Positions 25,121 through 34,579 of a DNA stretch of 34,579 nt are shown here, piece after piece. The first letter of the stretch is position 1. Each line of letters begins with the position of its first letter. Where the stretch lies: contig BEHR01000034.1 of the NCBI GenBank assembly GCA_002898555.1, positions 1 to 34,579 on the forward strand. The letters run 5' to 3'. The DNA comes from a bacterium HR15 (GTDB lineage Bacteria > Armatimonadota > Fimbriimonadia > Fimbriimonadales > GBS-DC). The position numbers and the translations under genes were made by a program. The notes beneath the pieces are model-generated. The model made no database searches, was not told the DNA's origin, and was given only the letters and a program-made list of their open reading frames with translations.

Positions 25121-26209
25121 TCAGAGCGCCATGGGCATAATCACGCACAGGTAGTCGCTTCGGTCAACGGGCTTGAACACGGCGGGACGCAGGGCTTCGG
25201 TCAGCTCAATCGCCACCCCTTCACTCTCCAACACATCCAAAACATCGAGGATGTATTTCGCGTTGAAGGCGATTTCGAGGTCGTCGCCCTCGCGCACCAA
25301 ATCAACCGCCTCTTTGGCTTCACCCGCGTCGCCCTGCGCAGTGATGACCAGCTTTTCACCGTCGGTGCGCAGATAGACCTTGTTCGCGTTGCTTTTGGCG
25401 ATGAGATAAGCGCGCCGTAATGCGTCCCGAAACTCGTCCACCATCAGCACCCAGCGGCGTGTGTACTCCTGGGGGATGACGCGTTGATAGTTCGGATATT
25501 GCCCTTCGATGAGCTGGGTCACCACACTGGCGTTCTCGCCGATAAACGCTGCCCGATGAGTACCCAGCTGCATGGTGAAGGTATCCGAGGTGGGCAGTTT
25601 TTGCAGCAGGTGGATCGCTTTGAGCGGTACAATCACGCTGGCTGGCTCGCCTCCATCGCCTATTTGGGCATCGCGCACTGCCAGCCGATGGGTATCCGTG
25701 GCGACAAGACGTAGGTTGGAGCCATCGTACTCCATTCGAATGCCCGTCAGCGTCAGGCGCACCTCTTCACGCGAGACAGCGAACTCCACCGAATCGACCA
25801 TTTCACGAAAGAGCTGGGCAGGTACTTGCAGCTCCGTGCCGCTCTCCAGTTCGGGGATGGGGGGATACTGGTCGGCGGGCAACCCCATGAGCTGGTAGCG
25901 CGAATCGCCCGCTTGCAAAATCAGTTGATGGCGGTCGCCCGTCTCCAGATTGACCTCTTCGGTGTTGAGCGAGCCGATGAGGTCGGTCAACAGTTTCGCG
26001 TTCGCAGTGGTTGCCCCTGTCTCCCCCACAAGGGCGGGGATACGGCACTCGACCCACTGTTCCATATCGCTGCCAAGCAAGCGCAAGCAATCTCCTTGCG
26101 CCTCCAGATACAGGTGGCTTAGGATCGGCAAGGTGGAGCGAGAAGCGGCTGCTTGCGCCACAACGCCTAACGCATCATCCAGTTGCTTCCGATTGCACTG
26201 TAGTTTCAT
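25121..26209 (-). CDS. dnaN: DNA polymerase III beta subunit (sliding clamp)
   Basis: DnaN (362 residues) is the ring-shaped processivity clamp. The start MKLQCNRKQLDDALGVVAQA with SRSTLPILSHLYLEAQGD, the central VATDTHRLAVRDAQI and the end DRSDYLCVIMPMAL (usual MPMRL) are diagnostic. Length is normal. It is preceded by AGAGGAGAGG. Neither dnaA nor recF is adjacent, so this is not a canonical origin locus. Its start overlaps the end of a small basic gene by 35 nt, which suggests that dnaN is transcribed with the two upstream genes and perhaps also from a weak internal promoter (TACAAT at 26241-26246, minus strand). Confidence 0.96.
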   Translation of the reverse strand: MKLQCNRKQLDDALGVVAQAAASRSTLPILSHLYLEAQGDCLRLLGSDMEQWVECRIPALVGETGATTANAKLLTDLIGSLNTEEVNLETGDRHQLILQAGDSRYQLMGLPADQYPPIPELESGTELQVPAQLFREMVDSVEFAVSREEVRLTLTGIRMEYDGSNLRLVATDTHRLAVRDAQIGDGGEPASVIVPLKAIHLLQKLPTSDTFTMQLGTHRAAFIGENASVVTQLIEGQYPNYQRVIPQEYTRRWVLMVDEFRDALRRAYLIAKSNANKVYLRTDGEKLVITAQGDAGEAKEAVDLVREGDDLEIAFNAKYILDVLDVLESEGVAIELTEALRPAVFKPVDRSDYLCVIMPMAL

Positions 26210-26474
26210 CCCTGTCCTCCTCTCCTCTGTGGTAGGATATATTGTACCCCCTTAAGGGGAAGCGCAGGCGCCAGTGCCGATCGCCCAGTCGCACGAGTCG
26301 CCCCGCGGCGCGGGCACGCTGAATGCGCCGCACTGCTATCTCGATGAGCAGTCGCTCCTCATCGGGATGGCGTGGGCGTGAACACGGCAGGCGCTTCAAC
26401 GCGCCCCGCTGCCATAGCAGTTGCCGTACCTGCCGATGACGCGCCCGTAACTCTTCCCAGCGGTAGTTAGCCAT
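26175..26474 (-). CDS. Small basic hypothetical protein
   Basis: A 99-residue protein rich in Arg: [20 protein letters not shown], then HPDEERLLIEIAVRRIQRARAAGRLVRLGDRHWRLRF. Helices with alternating charges suggest nucleic acid or partner binding, but no family is recognised. Its start overlaps the stop of the upstream nucleotidyltransferase-like gene by 8 nt and its end runs 35 nt into dnaN. The tight overlap with the upstream gene hints at a functional pair. Confidence 0.55.
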   Translation of the reverse strand: MANYRWEELRARHRQVRQLLWQRGALKRLPCSRPRHPDEERLLIEIAVRRIQRARAAGRLVRLGDRHWRLRFPLRGYNISYHRGEEDRDETTVQSEATG

Positions 26475-27000
26475 TTGACCGCGCTTCCTGCCACAGTTCA
26501 TCCAGTAGTGTGAGAACCCCTTCTTCACCAGCACGGGTACGCAGGTATTCGAGGTCCAGCTCGTTTTGATAGGCACGCAGCAGAGTGGCTACCCAGCGAT
26601 GATCCTCGCGTGAACCCCGATACACCGCCGCATTAAGGCGATCAATGAGCAGGTCCTCCAGCCCGATGCAATACACATGGTAGCCATCGATATCGACGAG
26701 GTTCACTCGCGCTATATCCCCTGCCAGATGGACACCGGGGATCTCCACCACGGTGTCCCAATAGGGATAATGCCATACGCGCCCCACGCGCTGAAAACCC
26801 ATTGCCTCCAGCACTTGAATCGCGCGCTCACGCTGAGCCACCACTAAGTCCACATCGTAGGTCTGATATTCGCCCGCCGAGTAGATTTCTACCGCGGTGC
26901 CTCCCACAATGATAGGGCGTATCCCCTCCGACGCCAAGTACCGTGTCAGTTCGCCCACGATGAGCAATTTCTTCTCCAATTCGGTCTGCGCGGTGCGCAT
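26467..27000 (-). CDS. Nucleotidyltransferase-like protein
   Basis: A protein of 177 residues from ATG 27000, or 191 from GTG 27042. The sequence [30 protein letters not shown] has the G-G-(T)A and DxD pattern of the minimal nucleotidyltransferase fold seen in AbiEii- and DUF6036-type proteins. The C-terminal part ([20 protein letters not shown] then [12 protein letters not shown]) fits this family, in which the helical region follows the fold. ATG 27000 has GAGGAG a few nt upstream; the longer start lacks a ribosome site. AbiEii members serve as toxins in some TA systems; here the partner could be the small basic gene that overlaps its stop, but that gene is downstream and not a known antitoxin type. 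Confidence 0.65.
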   Translation of the reverse strand: MRTAQTELEKKLLIVGELTRYLASEGIRPIIVGGTAVEIYSAGEYQTYDVDLVVAQRERAIQVLEAMGFQRVGRVWHYPYWDTVVEIPGVHLAGDIARVNLVDIDGYHVYCIGLEDLLIDRLNAAVYRGSREDHRWVATLLRAYQNELDLEYLRTRAGEEGVLTLLDELWQEARSNG

Positions 27001-27135
27001 GCGCTCCTCGAAGCTCACATCGAGAGTGTACCCTGCCTGCACAGGGTATACTGCTTATGGAGCCGCGAGGTCGCGGCGAGTCGGTGGGGAGATCTTCCCC
27101 GTCTCAAAGCGGAGAATAGCTGGAGGAACAGAGCG

Positions 27136-28722
27136 ATGTTAGCCGAGATCGAAATGGTGCAAAGCGTGGAGAATCCCGAAATTGAGCATTTATTGGGGCA
27201 GGCGACACCCCTTTATCATAATCTTTCGGTCGCAACACTGGTGGAGCATGCACTTATCCGGGGCGAAGCACAGTTGGCATCGAACGGTGCCTTAGTGGTG
27301 CGCACAGGCAAATACACGGGACGCTCGCCCAAAGATAAGTTCATCGTTGCCCGCCCAGAGTATGAATCACTTATCGACTGGGGCTCGATCAATCAACGGA
27401 TGGAGGCGCACCGATTCGAGCAGCTGCTTGCGCGCGTCACAGCATATCTTCACAATCGTCCACTCTATGTGCAGGATTGCTTCGCAGGGGCAGACCCACG
27501 CTACCGCCTGCCTGTGCGCGTGATTACTGAGTATGCGTGGCATAATCTGTTCGCGAAGCAGTTGTTTATTCGCCCCTTGCGTGAGGAGCTGTCTGGGTTC
27601 CGTCCCGGCTTTACCGTGTTGTCCGCTCCCGGATTCAAGACCGATCCCGCTGTCGACGGCACGCGCAGCGAGGTGGTGATCGCGCTCGATTTTCGTCGGC
27701 GCATCGTGCTGATTGCGGGCACGGCGTATGCCGGCGAAATCAAAAAATCGATTTTCACGGTCATGAACTTTCTATTGCCGCTCCAAGGGGTGTTCCCGAT
27801 GCACTGTTCCGCAAATGTGGGCGCGTCGGGGGATGTCGCGCTCTTTTTCGGGCTGAGTGGCACAGGGAAAACATCGCTCTCCGCTGACCCGGAGCGCGGG
27901 CTAATCGGCGATGATGAGCATGGCTGGACGGAAGAGGGCATCTTTAACTTTGAAGGTGGGTGCTATGCGAAGTGCATTCGCCTCTCCCGTGAGAACGAGC
28001 CGCAAATTTGGGACGCCATTCGGTTCGGCAGCGTGGTGGAGAATGTGGTGGTGGACCCCGACACGCGCGTGCCCAACTACAACGACGATTCGATTACCGA
28101 GAACACCCGCGCCGCCTACCCGCTGGACTATATCGCGGGCGCGGTGATCCCCAGCGTTGCCGGTCATCCGCAGCACCTGTTTTTCTTGGCGTGTGATGCT
28201 TTTGGCGTGCTACCGCCCATCAGCCGTCTAAGCATAGAGCAAGCGATGGATATGTTTTTGCTTGGCTACACGGCGAAGGTGGCGGGTACCGAGCGCGGGA
28301 TTACCGAGCCGCAGATGACCTTCAGCGCATGCTTCGGCGCGCCCTTTTTGCCTCTGCATCCCCGTCGCTATGCGCAGATGCTGGGCGAGCGATTGGAGCG
28401 CCACGCCGCGCAGGCATGGCTGGTCAACACAGGTTGGACCGGCGGGCCCTACGGCGTCGGCTCGCGAATCCCCATCCGCTACACCCGGGCGATGATCCGT
28501 GCCGCCATGCGAGGTGCCCTTGATGCTGTGCCCTATCACCAGGACCCGGTTTTCGGGTTGGAAGTGCCGTTGGAATGCCCCGATGTGCCCGCCGAGTTGC
28601 TGGAGCCGCGCAACACATGGCAGGATAAGCACGCCTACGACCAGAAGGCGCACTGGCTGGCAGAGCAGATGCAGGCGCATTTGGACACACTGATGCCAGA
28701 CGATGAAGATGACAACGGCTGA
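27136..28722 (+). CDS. pckA: Phosphoenolpyruvate carboxykinase (ATP)
   Basis: ATP-dependent PEPCK (528 residues) converts oxaloacetate and ATP to PEP, ADP and CO2, the first committed step of gluconeogenesis. Family features are [19 protein letters not shown], the kinase-1a loop [26 protein letters not shown] (G239-T246 region, K245), [15 protein letters not shown], and the C-terminal [27 protein letters not shown]. The length is typical for the ATP enzyme. The start has TGGAGGAAC (GGAGG 27122-27126). It stands divergent from the nucleotidyltransferase-like gene. The 83-nt gap that follows before lemA holds no gene. Confidence 0.97.
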   Translation: MLAEIEMVQSVENPEIEHLLGQATPLYHNLSVATLVEHALIRGEAQLASNGALVVRTGKYTGRSPKDKFIVARPEYESLIDWGSINQRMEAHRFEQLLARVTAYLHNRPLYVQDCFAGADPRYRLPVRVITEYAWHNLFAKQLFIRPLREELSGFRPGFTVLSAPGFKTDPAVDGTRSEVVIALDFRRRIVLIAGTAYAGEIKKSIFTVMNFLLPLQGVFPMHCSANVGASGDVALFFGLSGTGKTSLSADPERGLIGDDEHGWTEEGIFNFEGGCYAKCIRLSRENEPQIWDAIRFGSVVENVVVDPDTRVPNYNDDSITENTRAAYPLDYIAGAVIPSVAGHPQHLFFLACDAFGVLPPISRLSIEQAMDMFLLGYTAKVAGTERGITEPQMTFSACFGAPFLPLHPRRYAQMLGERLERHAAQAWLVNTGWTGGPYGVGSRIPIRYTRAMIRAAMRGALDAVPYHQDPVFGLEVPLECPDVPAELLEPRNTWQDKHAYDQKAHWLAEQMQAHLDTLMPDDEDDNG

Positions 28723-28805
28723 AAGCCACCCTGCCCGCCTGCAATCGGCGAGGGGTAGAGAATGACGGCATAAGGGGTATTATTATTCAGGAGGTTTAGC
28801 AGACC

Positions 28806-29396
28806 ATGACAGTTGCAACAGGGGAACTGCTCGTGAGCTTGATCTGCTTAGGCGGCGGCGCGCTCCTGCTCCTGGTCATCTTTATGGCGATGTACAACTC
28901 GCTTATTGCCAAAAAGAACCAGGTGGATTACGCCTACAGCGGTATCGATGTGCAGCTCAAGAAGCGACATGACCTCATTCCGAACCTGGTTGCCACGGTG
29001 CGCCAGTATATGGAGCATGAACGCGCCCTGCTGGAGCGTATCACCGAGCTGCGTGCACGAGCCATTTCACCGAATTTGCCCGATAGTGAGCGCATGCAGG
29101 TCGAAGCGGCATTATCGACCGCGTTGCGCAGCCTGATGGTCGCGGTGGAGAACTACCCGAACCTAAAGGCAAACGAGAACTTTTTGCACTTGCAGGCATC
29201 GCTGAACGAGATTGAGGAGCAGCTCGCGGCGGCGCGCCGTGCCTACAACGCCGCCGTCACCGACTACAATAATGCCATCGAGATGTTCCCGACCAACTTC
29301 GTCGCCTCGATGATGGGGCTGTCGCGCCGCACTGTGTTCGAAGCCAGTGAGGAGGAACGCGCAACCCCCGATGTGGCGCAATTGTTTAAGCAATGA
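28806..29396 (+). CDS. LemA family membrane protein
   Basis: A 196-residue LemA-family protein. One N-terminal membrane helix (SLICLGGGALLLLVIFMAMYN) is followed by the family signature NSLIAKKNQVDYAYSGIDVQLKKRHDLIPNLVATVRQYM and a helical domain, ending YNAAVTDYNNAIEMFPTNFVASMMGL. The function of LemA is not settled; it is a membrane-anchored helical bundle. AGGAGG (28791-28796) precedes the ATG at 9 nt. Its stop overlaps the next start by 4 nt (ATGA), linking it to the DUF3137 gene, a common pairing. Confidence 0.93.
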   Translation: MTVATGELLVSLICLGGGALLLLVIFMAMYNSLIAKKNQVDYAYSGIDVQLKKRHDLIPNLVATVRQYMEHERALLERITELRARAISPNLPDSERMQVEAALSTALRSLMVAVENYPNLKANENFLHLQASLNEIEEQLAAARRAYNAAVTDYNNAIEMFPTNFVASMMGLSRRTVFEASEEERATPDVAQLFKQ

Positions 29397-30388
29397 GCGG
29401 GTCGGCAGATGAATTCAGCCAGTTCTATCGGGAACAGTTGGAACCCATTCTGCGCTCGCTGGAGGCAGAGCGCCAGCAAGCCACACAGCGGTTCGGGCAG
29501 ATTACCCTCCTCAGTGTCGTGGTGGGCGGATTGCTCACCCTGCTGCTCGCGGCAGCAGAGGTGGGGCTGCTTGCTTTCCTGCCACTGGGCGGCGCGTTGC
29601 TGGTCATCCTCGTCGCCTATGGGGTTCTGGCGAGCGAGTGGTCACGCCAGTTCAAAGGGCGCGTGCTGACCCGGCTGGTGCAGTTTGTCAGCGCGGAACT
29701 GGAGTACCAGCCTGATCGCTATATCAGCGAGGAGGAATTTCGGGAGAGCCTGCTCTTTCAACGCGATCCTGACCGCTATCGAGGCGAGGATTTGATCGAA
29801 GGGCGTGTCGGGCAGACCACCCTCCGCCTTTCGGAGGTGCATGCCGAGTACGAAATCGAGCATTATGACTCGAAAGGCAACCGATATACCACTTGGCACA
29901 CCCTCTTCCGCGGGCTGTTTATCGTTGCCGACTTCAATAAGCACTTTCATGGCATTACGCTGGTGTTGCCCGATGTGGAGCAGAGCCTGTTGGGCTGGTT
30001 CGGGCAGACCTTGCAGGGGCTGAGTGCGAAACTTGGCATGCAGCCAGGTGAACTGGTCAAACTGGAGGACCCCGATTTCGAGCGCGCCTTCAAGGTCTAT
30101 TCCACCGACCAGATCGAAGCGCGCTATATCCTAACACCCAGCCTGATGGAGCGCATTCTGCACTTTCGCGAGCGCACCCAAAGCGAGATACGGCTCGCTT
30201 TCATCGCCTCGCGCCTCTATGTGGCAATCCCCACCACACACAACTACTTCGAAGCGCCCTCCCTCTTTGCCCCCGTGGGCGAGCTGCTGAAGCCCGAAAC
30301 GATAGGCAAGTATCTACACGAGCTGCAATTCGCTCTGGCAGTGGTGGACGAGTTGAATCTGAACACGCGTATCTGGACGAAACGGTAG
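29393..30388 (+). CDS. DUF3137 domain membrane protein
   Basis: A 331-residue protein. The first 40 residues are a charged helix (EQLEPILRSLEAERQQATQR), followed by two membrane helices (about residues 38-80, ITLLSVVVGGLLTLLLAAAE and LGGALLVILVAYGVLAS). The soluble remainder contains RYRGEDLIEGRVGQTTLRLSEVHAEYE, HTLFRGLFIVADFNKHFHG and EARYILTPSLMERILHFRERT, all typical of DUF3137. It is co-translated with lemA, a frequent genomic association, suggesting that the two proteins work together at the membrane. The biochemical role is unknown. Confidence 0.88.
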   Translation: MSGSADEFSQFYREQLEPILRSLEAERQQATQRFGQITLLSVVVGGLLTLLLAAAEVGLLAFLPLGGALLVILVAYGVLASEWSRQFKGRVLTRLVQFVSAELEYQPDRYISEEEFRESLLFQRDPDRYRGEDLIEGRVGQTTLRLSEVHAEYEIEHYDSKGNRYTTWHTLFRGLFIVADFNKHFHGITLVLPDVEQSLLGWFGQTLQGLSAKLGMQPGELVKLEDPDFERAFKVYSTDQIEARYILTPSLMERILHFRERTQSEIRLAFIASRLYVAIPTTHNYFEAPSLFAPVGELLKPETIGKYLHELQFALAVVDELNLNTRIWTKR

Positions 30389-30393
30389 AATTT

Positions 30394-31014
30394 ATGGCGA
30401 TGGAAACTTTGTTGCCTGAGGAGTTAGGCGTTCGCGCCACTTATGCGCTGATGATTAGCTGCATTGCTCCGCGCCCGATTGCATGGGTCAGCACCCTGTC
30501 GCCGGAGGGCGTGCCGAACCTTGCCCCATTCAGCTACTTTAATGCAGGGGGTGCAAACCCGCCCTCCATCGTGTTCTCCCCCACCAATTTCCGCGATGGG
30601 CGACCGAAAGACACCTTGCGTAATGTGGAGGCGACGGGTGAGTTCGTGGTCAACATCGCACCTTACGAGCTGGCACAGCGGATGAACGAGACCTCCGCCG
30701 ATTTCGAGTATGGCATCAGCGAGTTCGAACAGGTCGGGCTGACACCGTTGCCCAGCCGGTTTGTGAAACCCTATCGGGTGGCGGAAAGCCCCATTCAGAT
30801 GGAATGCCGCCTGTTTCAGGTGGTGCGGCATGGTACGGGCGCGCTCGCCGCGAACTATGTGATTGGCGAGGTGCTCTGCTTCCATGTGGCGACGCACCTG
30901 CTGAAAGAAGGTCCCATCGTGGACAATCGCATCGCGGACTTCATCGGGCGCATGGGTGAATCATGGTACTGCCGCGCCACACCCGAATCGATGTTCTGGC
31001 TCCCCCGCCCATAA
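30394..31014 (+). CDS. Flavin reductase-like, FMN-binding split-barrel protein
   Basis: A 206-residue protein of the flavin reductase-like (DIM6/NTAB) family. The strands MISCIAPRPIAWVSTLSPEGVPNLAPFSYFNAGGANPPSIVFSP and KDTLRNVEATGEFVVNIAPYEL, with LTPLPSRFVKPYRVAESPIQMECRLFQVV and ANYVIGEVLCFHVA, are characteristic. It probably binds FMN and may act as a flavin-dependent oxidoreductase; the substrate is unknown. It starts 5 nt after the DUF3137 stop, so it lies in the same operon, but two ATG codons (30394, 30400) are possible starts. Confidence 0.9.
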   Translation: MAMETLLPEELGVRATYALMISCIAPRPIAWVSTLSPEGVPNLAPFSYFNAGGANPPSIVFSPTNFRDGRPKDTLRNVEATGEFVVNIAPYELAQRMNETSADFEYGISEFEQVGLTPLPSRFVKPYRVAESPIQMECRLFQVVRHGTGALAANYVIGEVLCFHVATHLLKEGPIVDNRIADFIGRMGESWYCRATPESMFWLPRP

Positions 31015-31032
31015 TGGCGGGCGAGCCTCCGA

Positions 31033-31105
31033 ACGGGTAGGGGCAGATCGATGTGCAAAAATTTCTTTTCTGACCCAGTGGGGTAGCCCGGAGAAGAAAA
31101 TTTTG
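31033..31105. repeat. 33-bp repeat fragment joined to a PAL palindrome
   Basis: ACGGGTAGGGGCAGATCGAT (31033-31052) matches the start of the 33-bp unit, and is followed by CAAAAATTTCTTTTCTGACC (31056-31075) and CCCGGAGAAGAAAATTTTG (31087-31105) arms of a PAL element with the GTGGGGTAG loop. Two repeat families are therefore fused here. Confidence 0.75.
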
Positions 31106-31183
31106 TGGTTGGGGAGGATAATTTTGTGTGTTGGGTGTGGGTGGTGATTGTCTACGCGAATTTTCGAACACCCTCCCCACCCC

Positions 31184-31213
31184 TTGACTTTTTCGCATGC
31201 GATTGGTTATAAT
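31184..31213 (+). promoter_or_regulatory. Strong sigma-70 promoter of the str operon
   Basis: TTGACT (31184-31189), an 18-nt spacer and TATAAT (31208-31213). Predicted start about 31220, giving a leader of roughly 230 nt before rpsL. Confidence 0.88.
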
Positions 31214-31275
31214 ATAGGGCACAGGACATACGCCTGAGCTGGGCAGGCGTGTGTCGGGAGGTTCATGAGAAAACG

Positions 31276-31359
31276 ATGAACCGAACCGTGCATTGTGCGA
31301 ACGCACATAGGGCTTTGTGGAGGCGAGGACACCGCCTGCGGTGTCCGAAACCCGGCTGA
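31276..31359 (+). CDS. Possible 27-residue leader peptide of the rpsL operon
   Basis: A short frame encodes MNRTVHCANAHRALWRRGHR, then LRCPKPG, with six arginines. It overlaps (ATGA) a four-codon frame, MRKR (31265-31279), that lies just after GGGAGG (31256-31261). Translation would cover the GTGGAGG antiterminator arm. There is no homology support; it may be chance. Confidence 0.25.
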   Translation: MNRTVHCANAHRALWRRGHRLRCPKPG

Positions 31360-31386
31360 ATGCGCCTAAGAGCGTGTTGCCGAGGC

Positions 31387-31419
31387 AGCCCCTCCACCCT
31401 GTGTGTGAGGGGCTTTTTT
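31387..31419 (+). terminator. Intrinsic terminator in the rpsL leader
   Basis: AGCCCCTC (31387-31394) pairs perfectly with GAGGGGCT (31407-31414) around a 12-nt loop and is followed by TTTTTT (31414-31419). It lies 30 nt upstream of rpsL and downstream of its promoter, so it must be bypassed or regulated. Confidence 0.85.
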
Positions 31420-31449
31420 ATCCGCCCCGTAGAACAGGAGGCAAAGCGG

Positions 31450-31860
31450 ATGCCAACGATTAACCAGTTGATACGCAAGGGTCGAAAACCGAAGATACGC
31501 AAAACGAAGTCGCCTGCGCTGCAGGGCTGTCCGCAGCGGCGGGGTGTCTGCACCATCGTGCGCACCATGACGCCCAAAAAGCCGAACTCCGCCCTGCGCA
31601 AGGTGGCGCGCGTGCGACTGACCAACGGCATCGAGATCACCGCGTACATCCCGGGCATCGGGCACAATCTGCAGGAACACTCGGTGGTGCTGGTGCGCGG
31701 CGGGCGTGTCAAAGACCTGCCAGGCGTGCGCTACCATATCATTCGCGGCGCGCTCGACTGCGCCGGCGTCGAAGTTCAACCGACCACGCGCAATCAAGAT
31801 CGGCGCATGCAAGGGCGCTCCAAATACGGCTCCAAACGCCCCAAGCCCACCAAAAAGTAA
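31450..31860 (+). CDS. rpsL: 30S ribosomal protein S12
   Basis: S12 (136 residues) sits at the decoding centre of the 30S subunit. [55 protein letters not shown], the [34 protein letters not shown] block and a basic C-terminal tail ([16 protein letters not shown]) are complete. In the [10 protein letters not shown] loop the lysines whose change commonly gives streptomycin resistance are wild type. ATG 31450 has GGAGGCAAAG (31438-31443) at about 7 nt. The frame is open further upstream to 31360, but that would run through the terminator. First gene of the str operon. Confidence 0.98.
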   Translation: MPTINQLIRKGRKPKIRKTKSPALQGCPQRRGVCTIVRTMTPKKPNSALRKVARVRLTNGIEITAYIPGIGHNLQEHSVVLVRGGRVKDLPGVRYHIIRGALDCAGVEVQPTTRNQDRRMQGRSKYGSKRPKPTKK

Positions 31861-31867
31861 GAGGTGA

Positions 31868-32347
<480 letters not shown>

Positions 32348-32365
32348 CAAGGAGGCTCAGACAAG

Positions 32366-34462
<2,097 letters not shown>

Positions 34463-34483
34463 ACACAAGGAGGAGGATGAACA

Positions 34484-34579
34484 ATGGCACGACAGAAATT
34501 TGAGCGTACGAAGCCGCATGTCAACATCGGCACAATCGGTCATGTGGACCACGGCAAAACCACTTTGACCGCCGCGATT
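34484..34579 (+). CDS. tuf: Elongation factor Tu, 5' end only
   Basis: The first 32 codons of EF-Tu: [20 protein letters not shown], then [12 protein letters not shown] with the P-loop GHVDHGKT. The window ends inside the gene. AGGAGGATG (34469-34477) gives a good ribosome site 7 nt upstream. EF-Tu delivers aminoacyl-tRNA to the ribosome. Last visible gene of the str operon. Confidence 0.96.
   Translation, partial: MARQKFERTKPHVNIGTIGHVDHGKTTLTAAI

Larger units (their letters stand above)
31220..31449 (+). ncRNA. Structured leader of the rpsL operon
   Basis: The leader holds four hairpins in order: CGCCTG/CAGGCG (31231-31236 and 31244-31249); TGTGC-GAAC-GCACA (31294-31307); GGACACCG-CCTG-CGGTGTCC (31327-31346); and a terminator (31387-31419). 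GTGGAGG (31317-31323) is perfectly complementary to CCTCCAC (31391-31397), which overlaps the 5' arm of the terminator, so an alternative antiterminator pairing is possible. A 27-codon frame (ATG 31276 to TGA 31359) lies across it. This is the pattern of an attenuated ribosomal protein operon. Confidence 0.7.

Noticed and set aside
31360-31449. N-terminal extension of rpsL (30 extra codons)
   Set aside because: It runs through the terminator hairpin, is not found in S12 proteins, and a good ribosome site serves the ATG at 31450.

Overview
The window looks like one chromosomal piece (by eye about 57-60% G+C) of a flagellated, diderm bacterium. An outer membrane is implied by an LptF/LptG permease, a periplasmic P-ring protein (FlgI) and an ADP-heptose-type glycosyltransferase. 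The overall style (mosaic short repeats, a stand-alone family B DNA polymerase, ATP-type PEP carboxykinase, DUF444 protein) resembles hot-spring Armatimonadota, but no rRNA or other decisive marker is present, so this assignment is a guess.

Layout. 1-2025: repeat cluster, a TPR/zinc-ribbon membrane protein and an overlapping lptF/G gene. 2124-7227: flagellar cluster flgI, flgJ (rod-binding domain only), a flgN-like gene, flgK, flgL, fliW, csrA; FliW and CsrA form the known antagonistic switch on flagellin translation. 7232-8936: scpA (minus), divergent from a VapBC-type pair followed by a partial second copy of vapB. 8939-14891: a lipoyl acyltransferase (minus), a LolA-like periplasmic protein, gapA, a GT-C type membrane protein and a PBP4-type D,D-carboxypeptidase. 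14894-17122: family B DNA polymerase. 17225-18551: IS1595-type transposase broken by one amber codon, then an AT-rich scar with a possible RHS fragment. 18552-19665: terC under a yybP-ykoY (manganese) riboswitch with its own terminator. 19988-21160: DUF444/YhbH protein. 21322-23912: a possible 29-residue membrane peptide, then a convergent iron-uptake operon in which FeoB is split into separate GTPase and permease genes, followed by a zinc-ribbon protein and FeoA. 23986-27042: heptosyltransferase, dnaN, a small basic protein and a nucleotidyltransferase-like gene (all minus). 27136-31014: pckA, lemA, a DUF3137 gene and a flavin reductase-like gene. 31184-34579: str operon (rpsL, rpsG, fusA, start of tuf) behind a strong promoter and a roughly 230-nt structured leader that contains an intrinsic terminator.

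The most unusual signals are (i) a modular system of dispersed repeats: a palindrome with AAAATTTTCTTCTCC-type arms, a TGGCRAR heptamer array and a 33-bp hairpin unit. These fill most gaps and have also entered at least four protein-coding genes (flgI, flgJ, the GT-C gene, dacB) without breaking the frame; (ii) the attenuator-like leader of rpsL with mutually exclusive hairpins; (iii) the split, apparently leaderless feoB operon with an inverted repeat inside its promoter; and (iv) the vapB fragment lying exactly 800 bp from its parent sequence. None of these was tested computationally; all are read by eye.
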